A DNA stretch of 64,000 nt from Cylicocyclus nassatus (Eukaryota; Nematoda; Chromadorea; Rhabditida; Strongylidae). Position numbers and translations under genes: made by a program. Below, piece after piece: positions 59,101 to 64,000 of the stretch. The DNA is taken from contig CATQJL010000112.1 in NCBI GenBank assembly GCA_958299035.1, positions 1 through 64,000 of the forward strand, read 5' to 3'. The notes beneath the pieces were generated by a model. That model was given only the letters and a program-made list of their open reading frames with translations. It was not told the DNA's origin and made no database searches. Positions within the stretch are counted from its first letter, which is position 1. Each line of letters begins with the position of its first letter.

Positions 59101-62100
59101 ACCATCTGATAGAGCGTTTTACGCTCTATCCATCCATGTGCAGATTACCTCAGATTTTATCTATACTCGGATAATATAAGGCAAAACATGATTTTTTGGT
59201 TTATTATTGCACTATTTATTATTATTTGGTTGCTATTTGTTGTCAAAAATCGCGATTTTTCAGGTAATTCGCTTTTTTTGTCCAGAAATAGAAAGAAACC
59301 CTGTATGATTAATATATTGTTTGAAAGAGCATGAAGAGCTCTTTCGAATGGTATGTCACTTGCTTTACGACTTTAGGGTATAGCAGCACAAGAATGAGCG
59401 ATGTCCCAAAAACCCTGTTCGAGTTCTTCAGGGCGCCACGCGTAGGGTAGTGGAAGAGGAGCGTTAACGCGTTGTCAGAATAATAGGCGAAGGTCGCCCA
59501 TGTGCGACATTTGAGTTGCAGCCTACTTGCTGTTGCTCGAACAAAAAAAAATATAATGAAAATCAAGCCGTCCCATTTTTTACCGCTCACACCAATAGCA
59601 TTTTTTCTTGGTTCAACTTAGAACAAAAAGTAAAGACTTCATCATGCGATACGAACACAATATTCTTGATCAGAACATCAAATAACCTCACTGCAAGATG
59701 CGGCAAATCTATTTGATACCTACCATATACTCACCACAAATCCACGTTATGTCCCAAAACGCAATGTACAGGGTTGGGGGAAGTCCTTGAACAATTTTTG
59801 ATGCCACTGTATGTTCGGATTTTCCACTAATTCTTGTATGATAATTATATGTCTTTGCTTCTTCCTATCGGAGATCCTTCTGAAACGGAGCGAGCGTTTG
59901 TGGCGAATATGCACGAGGAGAGGATGGTTAACTAGCAGATTGCGGGTTCCTCAAATTTCACACATCAGCGTCTTTTCCACCTTGCATCGTTTCCAGGATA
60001 TAAACAGCACCCAGGGGACACTCACAAAAATCAGAAGATCGTTCGCCAACGCCATCGTCGCAGTCCTCGGCGAAGCTAGATTAAGATGGCTTCAGAGATG
60101 TCCACCTCTGGCAGGACAGTCTCCGACATCGTGGAGCAGGGCCTTGGGATAAAGCTTTTCACGATGCTAAAAATTCATGCTTTTTGAAAAGACATGAAGC
60201 TAATTTGACTACGCAGATGCCACTGACTGCTTGAACGTCTCTCCAGGGCACGCCACCGAACAAGACTCTTTTTCAACGTCAAAATCTTCACCGTGAGGCA
60301 GGTTTTTGATCGTCAAAACAACAGGATTATCACCTAATCGCCCCAAGAAGCAAATAGCAAAGTTTGACTTGCAGAAGGAAAGTTTCGTCTGGCTTCTGTG
60401 ATGATTTGCGCGGCGATCGCTATCAACGGCAAGATGACGCTGATTTCTAGGGTCTCAGGGCATCAACGTGGACACTGCTACGCATGTGGATAGCATCCTG
60501 AAGAAGGAGTTGGCCTGGACCACACCCATTTGCCGGGAGCGATTGGTGCTCCCAGCAGGATAGCGCATCTGCGCACAAAGCGAAGGTTGTTCGAGCATGG
60601 TTCCAAAGCAACGTTAAGGACTTCATGACTCTTACGGAGTGCCCTCCATATTGGCAGGATCTGAATACCTTCAACTACAGCGTGTGGTCAGTTCTTTAGG
60701 CCAAAGCGTGCGCTCACCCACGCAAGAGTGTGGAGTCGCTGCGACGTGCTCTTCAGAATGCGTGGGAGGAAGTCGACGTAGAGCACCGTCTCATCATGGA
60801 CGGCATTTCCAAGCGTTTCCAAGCTTGTGTTCGCGTCAGAGAAGAGATTTTCGAATTGTGAAGTCACTTTCACGTAGCAAACAAGTTGACTAAACATTAT
60901 TTATTGATTTCATGTAATCATCTTGCCTAGCTTCTTACAAGAAAAACCCCATATTCAAGGACATTTCCCCAACCCTGTGATTATGATTTTTGTAATCAGC
61001 ATCATGACTTATAATAACGGACTAAGGGTTGTTTACTGTCTGTCTGTCCGTTACGAAATTCGTAGAGTATGTTCCAGCCAACGTCTTGAGCCCAAATTGC
61101 ATAGCGCATGCTAGCAGCATGAAAGCCCACCACACAGAAGCGCGAGTGGATCCATTGAGTGGATTACTCAAAACCTACGCATCAAATGGATCCACTTGGT
61201 TCTGGCCAGCAAAATTGGGCCAGTAGCACCACTTTTTGCAAGAGTCATGGATGTGTATAACAAGTGAATGTGCAAGCATTAGACTTTAGCCCAAAAAATG
61301 ATCAAAAGTTTATTATTTTACGAAAACGGCGAAAAAAAAATTGTTCGTGTAAATGTTCAATTAGCCAAGATTTTACCTGATCATTTGTGAAGGTTTTTGC
61401 AGAGAGATGTGGCCCACGGTAATTATTGTCCTTGAGGCGACTACCAAGCTATAGGAGGTCCATAAACCGATTTGAATTTGCATTTTTTAGATTTCATCCG
61501 CGCGAAATTACCGATCTCACATGAAAAAGCTTTAGAAATGAGTGGTTGTTTACAAATCATTCGTGATAGTCTGCATAGCTCGGTGAGTTTTAATGTCATT
61601 ATTGTGGGAATGAGTAAAGCATACAGATGGTGGGACCAGTGCGAGCCTCTGCGAAGCAGAGGTGCCGCACTGGTGTTGAATAACCTCTCTAGACGGAATT
61701 CCAGCCAAATCTATGGCTTTGTACCCTTACGTTCTTACCGTGGCCCCAGAAAATATCGTTTTGCCAGGCACAATGATTATGATATTTGGCATCCGTGGGT
61801 CCTTTGAACCGAGTTTGAGCAACATCCGCGACTTTGAAACAGTGAGGCCCAGATACCAGAATAGAGTCAAATTTTAATGTAATTCTGCGGTTGGAGATTC
61901 TGGACTAACTACAAAAAAATACAAATGAAAAAATCAAGCCGAATGTGATACAAATACTTATAAGTAGTTTGAAAAGATATACTATGTGCTCAAGTGGGAG
62001 GATTCATGAATCGCCGCAGATGTATGCCCATAAATAAGCAAAATAGCGATTTAGTCGCTGCGATTTCGTCACTATTGCAGCAAATCGCGACGAACAGAAA

Positions 62101-63155
62101 TCGCGGCGATGAAATCGCGTGTTGTATGCCCGGCCCCAGAAATACGATGCAGCAATTTGCCTCATGTGCCTGTGTTTGGAAGTCATGCATAGTCGTGTGT
62201 AATAAGGGTATCTTTCGCAAAATAAAGATAAAATAGTTGTGCAAATTCAGAAAACCATACAAATTTGCTTAATGGGTTTCAAATTCGATACCTTCTCTTA
62301 TTGTTAGCTCTCGGTACTGTGAATGCGGTGCCACTCAACTGTTCGGCGTAAAGACCATGAGGGCATACCTGAATGCCAAAAATGTTCCATATTGCCAAAG
62401 GATGTATGGGAAAAGCTACGTCACGTAATTGTGCACCCTATGAAGACTGTTCAGAACGCCTCTTCGGCGCTTAGAATGTCAGAGGATATATTGGTAAGAG
62501 GATTTTTCAATGTGATAGTCAATGGGGCGCCATTATGTAATGGACAACACTTGCGCTTAAAATTGGATGTGGAGCACAACATTTAAAAAACGCTCAACTG
62601 CCACTTGTGGCGCTCAAGCTGTGGGATATCAAAGCTGACTATATGTTGCCGCACAAATGTTGTCCCGATGCATTGGCACGAACACATCAGATATTCCGGA
62701 TCATACATGCTATCGAATATTCTATGCAAAGTATCAAGGTACACATAAAGGAGACACTGATAATAAATTTTGGTTCTCTTCATTTGCTAATGGCGTGTGC
62801 GATTGTGAGGTACCTTGTGATTTAATGGGTAAGAGAAACCAAAACCTACCTGTGGTGAATTTCTCGCAACTGGTAACGCGTCTGGGACGCGTGGGTCGGT
62901 GCTAGCGAACTCATTGCCAAAGCCAGTTAGATATTTTAGCTGGAAAATATGATTGGATTGAATAAATATGTAACGAGTAATTTTCACAAATATTTGCGTA
63001 CAAAAAAGCAGGACAGTGCAAAAAAGGAAACTCATCATGATTTCAACGAGCCTTTCTCTACGACCGTTGACCTACGATGAACTTAGTAGTGGCAATTGCC
63101 ACCATCAATTCAGAGACCTGCTGTGCTGGCGCAAGAGCATAACTTCAATGCTCAT
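29157..63155 (-). CDS. hgo-1: Homogentisate 1,2-dioxygenase, 13 exons, 433 aa
   Basis: Opens the ring of homogentisate to maleylacetoacetate in tyrosine and phenylalanine breakdown; cytosolic iron enzyme. Coding exons (minus): 63155-63144 (tentative), 62939-62850, 62368-62292, 36229-36070, 36013-35887, 35453-35370, 32790-32695, 31976-31858, 30097-29993, 29775-29649, 29602-29528, 29477-29371, 29279-29157. All junctions are GT-AG with matching phase, and the sum is exactly 434 codons including TAA. The protein follows the family from [11 protein letters not shown] and [11 protein letters not shown] to [13 protein letters not shown]. The iron ligands of the human enzyme (His335, Glu341, His371) correspond to His332, Glu338 and His368; His292 corresponds to His289 in FDHC. 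The length is close to the human 445. Exon 1 (MSIE) rests on a weak GTTATG donor and is the least certain part. The gene is transcribed towards the telomere. No stop or frameshift was seen, so it looks functional. Confidence 0.95.
30098..31857. other. Intron 8 of the dioxygenase gene
   Basis: The 1.76-kb intron has no recognised gene. A short TTATCGATTTTATCGATGTT segment near 31247 matches the family G minisatellite, and 31540-31580 has a G-rich run. Neighbouring introns 10, 11 and 4 are only 46, 50 and 56 bp, so size varies greatly within this gene. Confidence 0.7.
32909..33199 (-). mobile_element. Family G copy G4 (in intron 6)
   Basis: Starts AAGCTGGCAAACCCGGCTCC (inverse of the family 3' end) and ends with TATGT/ATAC repeats and CAGATTTATATATGTA. 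Contains the GGTATCGATCGATAACGAAAAGTAGCC and ACACCCGCCCCGCCCCGAA markers. A second copy follows within a few bases. Confidence 0.7.
33204..33648 (-). mobile_element. Family G copy G5 (in intron 6)
   Basis: Begins CTAGCTGGCATACCCAGCTC and runs through two ~115-bp TCGAT minisatellite units to GACAGACAAACAGACTTTCA and GCTTTATA, where foldback B4 begins. Read on the minus strand it would start near TATAAAGC and end in CCAGCTAG, the CTAG terminus expected of a Helitron. Confidence 0.7.
33649..34595. mobile_element. Foldback MITE family B, copy B4 (in intron 6)
   Basis: The ends are TTAGGTTGATTCATAATTAA and inverted TTAATTATGAATCAACCTAA, flanked by TA. The ~470-bp arms include CAACCGCAATAAGTCATACA and GATAGAGCAAAGCAAGC. 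The termini differ from other B copies (GATTCATAATTA instead of GTCCGAAATTA) while the interior is conserved, so this is a distinct subfamily. Confidence 0.87.
34596..35369. other. Remainder of intron 6
   Basis: No recognised element or exon. Open frames are short and lack splice support. Adjacent intron 5 (35454-35886) is likewise plain apart from GC-rich CTCGCGCTAGCGCCC near 35726. Confidence 0.5.
36230..36829. other. Intron segment, no recognised feature
   Basis: A 165-codon + frame at 36505-37002 runs into a family G fragment and has no recognisable domain, so it is not called. Nothing else was seen. Confidence 0.5.
36830..36963 (-). mobile_element. Family G fragment (G7)
   Basis: Carries AAGTATGTGTGCCAAGTTTGGTCC, CACACAGACAGACAAACAGA and ATTCAGCTTTATA, the family end. 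It is immediately followed by the TTAGGTTGG end of a mariner-type element, the same arrangement as at 33648 and (inverted) 22731. Confidence 0.7.
38671..39343. mobile_element. Foldback MITE family D (nested in the hAT)
   Basis: The ends are AGGTCGTCCCGAAAGTTCTC and inverted AAAACTTTCGGGACGACCT. The arms include TTTTCAAAAATTCATAACTT and TTTTTCCAACCGATTTGACTGC in both orientations, meeting near 39005. No coding capacity. Confidence 0.85.
39738..40620 (+). pseudogene. hAT transposase, broken
   Basis: The C-terminal hAT dimerisation motif is clear at ~40260-40400: [18 protein letters not shown] followed by [13 protein letters not shown]. The upstream frame 39738-40244 ([19 protein letters not shown] ... 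[13 protein letters not shown]) is in another phase, so at least one frameshift separates them. Further coding-like sequence ([20 protein letters not shown]) follows in a third segment to ~40607, then a stop. The N-terminal part of a normal ~600-residue hAT transposase is not evident, so the gene is truncated and broken. Confidence 0.8.
41453..42880. repeat. ACCGTA-type satellite-like repeat, split by a foldback
   Basis: Diverged units of ~115 bp carry GATATTCGTGATCAGCATG, AATTCGTGATTTTGACC and (C)TACCGTA(A/T) motifs in one orientation, then the other. The same unit recurs at 43443-44302, 46053-46827, 59630-59768 and 61676-61870. A foldback occupies 41884-42348. Confidence 0.6.
41884..42348. 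mobile_element. Small foldback element P
   Basis: The left arm AACAAGGGAAGGAAGGTTGG, TCGAAGTGGCC and GTAGAGCTTGGAACGCTGATT is mirrored by CCACTTCGACCAACCTTCCT near 42340. The arms meet near 42117. TTTTTGTGAGTAAAAATCTGAATGC appears inverted in both halves. No coding region. Confidence 0.75.
42881..43190. other. Intron segment, nothing recognised
   Basis: Mixed-composition sequence between two repeat blocks. Short open frames on both strands have no domain or splice support. Confidence 0.45.
43210..44420. mobile_element. Repeat J: direct repeats flanking a palindrome
   Basis: AACTAAGGCCCGTATGTGCA...GTACGATTTAGGGCCGCAT occurs at ~43225-43300 and again in direct orientation at ~44330-44405. Between them 43443-44302 is a palindrome (GGTACTATTCCAGAATACAC facing GTGTATTCTGGAATAGCGCC) made of ACCGTA-type units. 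The palindrome may be an insertion that duplicated or was captured between host-repeat copies. Confidence 0.6.
44411..45810. repeat. Foldback repeat K, two tandem copies
   Basis: Copy 1 has arms GAGCAGGAGCGAGAAACTGT...CCGCATTTTGCAGCTTTTG (44411) facing AAAAGCTGCAAAATGCGGCT...CTTCTCGCTCTGGTTC (~44870). Copy 2 has GAACAGGAGCGAGAAGTTGC (45132) facing AAGCTGCAAAATGGG (~45795). Inner arms share ATGATCCC(C)GG and TTGAAGT(C/T)A(C/T)TTTTCTT. Copy 2 is interrupted by the small hAT element at 45284. Confidence 0.65.
45284..45520. mobile_element. hAT MITE 1, 237 bp
   Basis: The terminal CAGTGGCGCACCAG and inverted TTAGGCCACTG ends lie between CCCAACAG (45276-45283) and CCCAGTAG (45521-45528), which agree at 6 of 8 positions. 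The interior shares GAAGGTGCGTGGCGTTAGCC and GGGCGTGGCATCAGCC with the element at 54633. No coding region. Confidence 0.8.
45811..46052. other. Short segment without feature
   Basis: A + frame at 45823-46044 has no recognisable domain. No repeat match was seen within the window. Confidence 0.4.
46053..48523. mobile_element. ACCGTA-type foldback hosting a hAT element
   Basis: The outer arms AAGCTTCTGGTACTATTCCA...TTGACCCAAAAAATGAA (46053) and TTCATTTTTTGGGTCAACTA...GGAATAGCGCCAAGCTT (48523) are inverted copies. The left part (46100-46827) consists of ~115-bp units with TACCGTA and CAAAACTTCGTCTAGGGGG-type motifs. The right arm is short because the hAT inserted close to it. Confidence 0.65.
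46828..48454. mobile_element. Non-autonomous hAT element with giant palindrome, 1627 bp
   Basis: The TIRs are CAGAGGTGCGATGGGGGGAG and inverted CTCCCACTATCGCACCTCTG, flanked by perfect 8-bp duplications GATAGCCC (46820-46827 and 48455-48462). Most of the interior (about 47035-48310) is a near-perfect palindrome centred near 47655, with arms of ~600 bp (AAAAAGCGCTTTTTGAATTT facing AAATTCAAAAAGCGCTTTTT). AAAGTGAAGGTGGT occurs two or more times near each end. No transposase is present. It probably depended on a hAT such as the one at 37462. Confidence 0.9.
48524..49265. other. Intron segment, nothing recognised
   Basis: Short open frames only. CTGTGATCCCATGGGGATCC-like local symmetry near 48715 is too short to interpret. 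Confidence 0.45.
49266..49640. repeat. Subtelomeric repeat S, copy 2 (inside intron 3)
   Basis: AGGCACCTCCACCCAGATTC, GGCCTTCTCATGTCCCTGAT and CTATTCCGAAGCGATTTTCTCGCTTCC, in the same order and orientation as 1463-1812 beside the telomere. Open frames across it resemble those of copy 1 only through the shared DNA. Confidence 0.75.
49641..49946. other. Short spacer
   Basis: AT-rich, no recognised feature. Confidence 0.4.
50027..50967. mobile_element. Foldback MITE family B, copy B5 (nested in H2)
   Basis: The ends are TTAGTTTGTTCCATAAGTCT and inverted AGACTTATGGGACAACCTAA, flanked by TA on both sides (50025-50026 and 50968-50969). The palindromic arms include ATAATAAGTCACACACTTCT and GATAGAGCAAAGCAAGC. 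Confidence 0.88.
51346..51738 (-). mobile_element. Non-autonomous Helitron, family F, copy F1
   Basis: Read on the minus strand it begins TCTATATATATATAAAACTC and ends CCCGGGCTGGACCGGGAAAG followed by CCAACTAG. The CCCGG/CCGGG stem sits 11 bases before CTAG, and insertion is between A and T. These are the defining Helitron features (5' TC, 3' hairpin then CTRR, A/T target, no duplication). No Rep or helicase is encoded. Confidence 0.8.
51877..52833. repeat. Intron segment with two small inverted repeats
   Basis: At ~52005-52185, ATCAAGCATTAAATTAAACT...AAAATTAGCGAAAAGCT faces AGCTTTTCGCTAATTTTGGG...TTAATGCTTGAC. At 52479-52530, CTTCCAACAGAA and TTCTGTTGGAAG form a perfect 12-bp stem around GGGCAGGGCAGGGCCCTGCAA. 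No gene was recognised. Confidence 0.65.
52834..53511. mobile_element. Foldback MITE family A, copy A4
   Basis: The termini are CAGAGTGTCCCAAAAGTAAG and inverted CTTACTTTTGGGACACTCTG, TA-flanked. Internal markers match A1-A3 (ATTACACCGTCAAAAAAGCT; GTAGGATTACGGTAGGAACT). It is the most divergent of the four full-length copies, but both arms carry the same changes. Confidence 0.87.
53512..53940 (+). other. Possible exon(s) of unknown origin
   Basis: After a family G-like TATGGAGCTAAATGTCTGTTTG stretch, TTTTTTTCAG precedes a 56-base open segment 53570-53625 ([18 protein letters not shown]) ending at CCG/GTAAGTAA. Further on, 53747-53858 reads [19 protein letters not shown] and continues Lys/Glu-rich to a TGA, with coiled-coil character. 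No family is recognised. It lies antisense in the dioxygenase intron and could be a captured gene fragment or chance. Confidence 0.3.
53941..54412 (+). mobile_element. Family G copy G6 with TCGAT minisatellite
   Basis: Three ~115-bp units carry TTTTATCGATTTT, GCAAAGTGTTTGAG and GTAATCGAGCATGCTGATTACG. The copy ends GAGCGGAGCCGGGTAAGCCAGCTTG, the family 3' end. The 5' TATATAAAGC part may be the TATGGAGCTAAATGTCTG at 53513, with unrelated sequence between. Confidence 0.65.
54633..54978. mobile_element. hAT MITE 2, 346 bp
   Basis: The ends CAGTGGCGTACCCAGGATTT and inverted CCCCTCGGTACGCCACTG are typical hAT termini. Flanks GGTCATAC (54625-54632) and GGCCATAC (54979-54986) match at 7 of 8. The interior shares GAAGGTGCGTGACGTTAGCC with MITE 1 and includes GGGGGCGTGGCTGAAGCCAC, a local palindrome. 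Confidence 0.88.
54987..55560. other. Intron segment, nothing recognised with confidence
   Basis: Overlapping minus-strand frames (54919-55603) have no recognisable domain. GGTTCTGCGCATTTTACGAA-type sequence leads to a mariner-like end at ~55605. Confidence 0.4.
55561..55611 (-). mobile_element. Solo mariner-type terminus
   Basis: GCAAAACTTATGTGCCAACCTAA is the inverse of TTAGGTTGGCACATAAGTTT, a mariner-like end similar to families C and the 36964 element. No matching opposite end was found nearby, so only one end of the element is identified. Confidence 0.5.
55612..57729. repeat. Intron segment with tandem duplication and two inverted repeats
   Basis: 56072-56232 is a two-copy tandem repeat of ~82 bp (CGTCCTGCTTTGAG ... 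CATCCAGCTTCTCAAAACGATATAGTG). 56508-56737 has arms CCGGTGTACGTTGGGCGGAG...CGCGTTGGTAACTTG facing the inverse near 56735. 57079-57298 has arms GTGCTTTTTATGGCGTTTTT...GGGGCTGGA facing TCCAGCCCC...AACGCCATAAAAAGCAC. No gene was recognised and short frames have no splice support. Confidence 0.65.
57730..59593. mobile_element. Possible element bounded by GGTAAAAAATGGGAC inverted repeats
   Basis: TTAGGGTGAACGGTAAAAAATGGGAC at the left is matched by the inverse GTCCCATTTTTTACCGCTCACACC at the right. Only ~26 bp at each end are clearly shared. Helitron F2 lies inside. A hairpin AGAGCGTTTTACGCTCT occurs at ~59112. No transposase was seen. Confidence 0.4.
57832..58807 (-). mobile_element. Non-autonomous Helitron, family F, copy F2 (976 bp)
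   Basis: On the minus strand it begins TCTATATATATATAAAACTC and ends GGGGCTGGACCGGGAAAG then CCTGACTAG, flanked by A and T. The ends match F1. The interior is ~580 bp longer and includes a two-copy ~104-bp tandem repeat (58272-58470; CAGCACACTCGCTACAAAGC, GTCACTTGCACGTTAAGG). Confidence 0.8.
59594..59768. repeat. ACCGTA-type repeat fragment
   Basis: ACAATATTCTTGATCAGAAC...CAAATAACCTC...TACCATATACTCACC matches a diverged ~115-bp unit of the satellite-like family. It ends where the mariner element starts. Confidence 0.5.
59769..60977 (+). mobile_element. Tc1/mariner (maT-like) transposon, 1.2 kb
   Basis: The terminal inverted repeats are CAGGGTTGGGGGAAGTCCTT and inverted AAGGACATTTCCCCAACCCTG, with TA at the left flank (59767-59768) and TG at the right, probably a mutated TA. 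The ~1.2-kb size and a CAGGGT start fit the maT branch of mariners. It contains one broken transposase gene in + orientation and appears to be a single ancient copy. Confidence 0.8.
59900..60861 (+). pseudogene. Mariner (maT-like) transposase, broken
   Basis: Recognisable pieces are [16 protein letters not shown] (~60105, DNA-binding part) and [18 protein letters not shown] (~60550, second catalytic Asp region). [19 protein letters not shown] follows at ~60640, then a TAG (60697-60699). The C-terminal [20 protein letters not shown] runs to TGA at 60859. In NTFNY the residue normally Asp in the DLNPLDY motif is Asn. Several other frame changes and stops lie between 60170 and 60450. It cannot make active transposase. 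Confidence 0.82.
61000..61674. mobile_element. Repeat family H, copy H3
   Basis: Starts TAATAACGGACTAAGGGTTG and ends with the hairpin CCAGTGCGAGCCTCTGCGAA...GAGGTGCCGCACTGG. The GT microsatellite is nearly lost compared with H1 and H2. Internal GGATCCACTTGG and CAAATCATTCGTGATAGTC markers are conserved. No insertions. Confidence 0.75.
61675..62291. other. Intron 3 proximal end
   Basis: 61676-61870 is an ACCGTA-type unit (ATTCCAGCCAAATCTATGGC, TACCGTGGCCCCAGAAAAT). The remaining ~420 bases before exon 3 are unremarkable. The segment ends with the intron 3 donor GTATCG. Confidence 0.55.
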
Positions 63156-64000
63156 TGCTATAGATCTGTTCAGATAGCCTTTGCCTTCCAAGTATAGCTT
63201 CGAAACTACGTTTCGTTTGATTTCCTGTCAGCAAAACAAGCATTTCTGTAAATAAGTGACTTGCAACCAATCAAAACTTGCTCCGGCTTCAGCACCGTGT
63301 CAGTAATCTCATTCATTAACCAAAAATTCCTTAATATTATCAAGCTTTGAGTACGATGTTGTATATCAAGTTGCTAACAGTTTGCCGCTCCACATGCATT
63401 GGAGAAAATTTGAAAAATAAAAATATAAAACCGAAAAATCAAAAAATTGAAAAGAAATGGAATGGATGTCGGAAAGGCTCCAAACTCTGTTATAATGTTA
63501 TTCATATGCTAATAAGTAAAAAACAATAGGAATGAGGCCTATCGTGGTACAGGAAAAAATCCAGGTCCGAAAAGGTTAAACAGCTCAAAATAAACGTATT
63601 TTTCATGCAAAATCAATCGAACACGCGCAAAAACTGGACACCGTTCGTCCAATCGAAATAGTCGTGCTTGGGAATGACAGCAGACGCTTAGAAGAGTAAG
63701 AGTGCGTTTGATCTCACAATCAGACTCGCCGACACCGTCCGCAGTGGTGTGGTGTCCTGTTGCTGCGTGCGATACATTTATGTACCGGACTCTTTCCCAC
63801 TTTCATCCTTATGTATAGGTAAAGCGGTACTTACTGAAGAAAGGTGAAAATAAGAAAACTAAGCTTAACACATTTATGGCAATACGACCCACGGGTGGGT
63901 CGTACGTGTCCTGTCATTTCGGAGAATACGACCCACCGGTGGGCGATATGCTTTCTGAAGTTGTTGTTGTTTTTGCTAGTATATTTGCGATGTTTTTAGG
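63156..64000. promoter_or_regulatory. Upstream region of the dioxygenase gene
   Basis: No other gene was recognised. TACGACCCAC-GG-GTGGGTCGTA at 63883-63904 is a perfect inverted repeat with 10-bp arms. TACGACCCACCGGTGGG recurs at 63927-63943, 44 bp downstream on + and containing the palindrome CCCACCGGTGGG. They lie ~730-790 bp upstream of the tentative start codon. A regulatory role is only a possibility; they could equally be part of a transposon end. Confidence 0.35.

Larger units (their letters stand above)
36230..62291. other. 26-kb intron 3 of the dioxygenase gene
   Basis: Exon 3 ends ...AACAATAAGAGAAG/GTATCG at 62292 and exon 4 begins CTTTTTAG/TTGGCTTTATCG at 36229. Joining them restores the conserved NKRSWLYRI segment in phase. 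Everything between is intronic and almost entirely repeats. The largest is a nested mariner-hAT composite (36964-41447). Others are hAT, Helitron and mariner copies and several foldback elements. Confidence 0.93.

Noticed and set aside
29157..63155. Two separate dioxygenase fragments instead of one gene
   Set aside because: Exon 3 (phase 2) and exon 4 (one leading base) restore the conserved NKRSWLYRI segment exactly, no exon is duplicated, and the iron-ligand numbering keeps a constant offset of 3 from the human enzyme.
1..64000. tRNA, rRNA or spliced-leader RNA genes
   Set aside because: No cloverleaf-compatible A/B box pairs, rRNA core motifs or SL sequence were recognised by eye. A tRNAscan or Infernal run would be needed to exclude them.

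Overview
The window is the left end of a nematode chromosome. It opens with about 1.3 kb of pure CCTAAG (C-strand of the nematode telomere repeat TTAGGC), so position 1 is at or near the physical chromosome end. The rest is a TE-rich, AT-rich subtelomere with small exons and GT-AG introns. The RTE/BovB-like LINE, the many palindromic Tc1/mariner-type and hAT-type elements and the intron structure suggest a clade V nematode with a large genome (possibly a strongylid). That species guess is inference only.

Layout: 1-1297 telomere; 1298-2236 unique sequence with a subtelomeric repeat that recurs at 49.3 kb; 2.7-7.7 kb two related minisatellites separated by a broken RTE-type LINE; 7.7-11 kb sequence without a recognisable gene; 11-24.5 kb a dense run of foldback (palindromic) elements, TTCGAATA-rich elements, a Helitron-like repeat family and other dispersed repeats; 25.3-27.5 kb fragments of an unrecognised minus-strand gene among repeats; 29.2-63.2 kb one minus-strand protein gene, homogentisate 1,2-dioxygenase, transcribed towards the telomere.

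The dioxygenase is the main result. Thirteen coding exons can be placed. Splice phases agree at every junction, giving a 433-residue protein with all three iron ligands. Its third intron is about 26 kb long and holds most of the mobile elements in the right half of the window: a hAT transposon nested in a mariner-type MITE, a 1.6-kb palindromic non-autonomous hAT with perfect target-site duplications, two small hAT MITEs, two Helitrons, a broken mariner with terminal repeats, and copies of the same foldback families found near the telomere.

There is no operon or cooperating gene cluster. No transposase in the window is intact: each has stops or frameshifts. Most open frames in the repeats are by-products of palindromes and are not listed as genes. 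No tRNA, rRNA, spliced-leader RNA or CRISPR was recognised.
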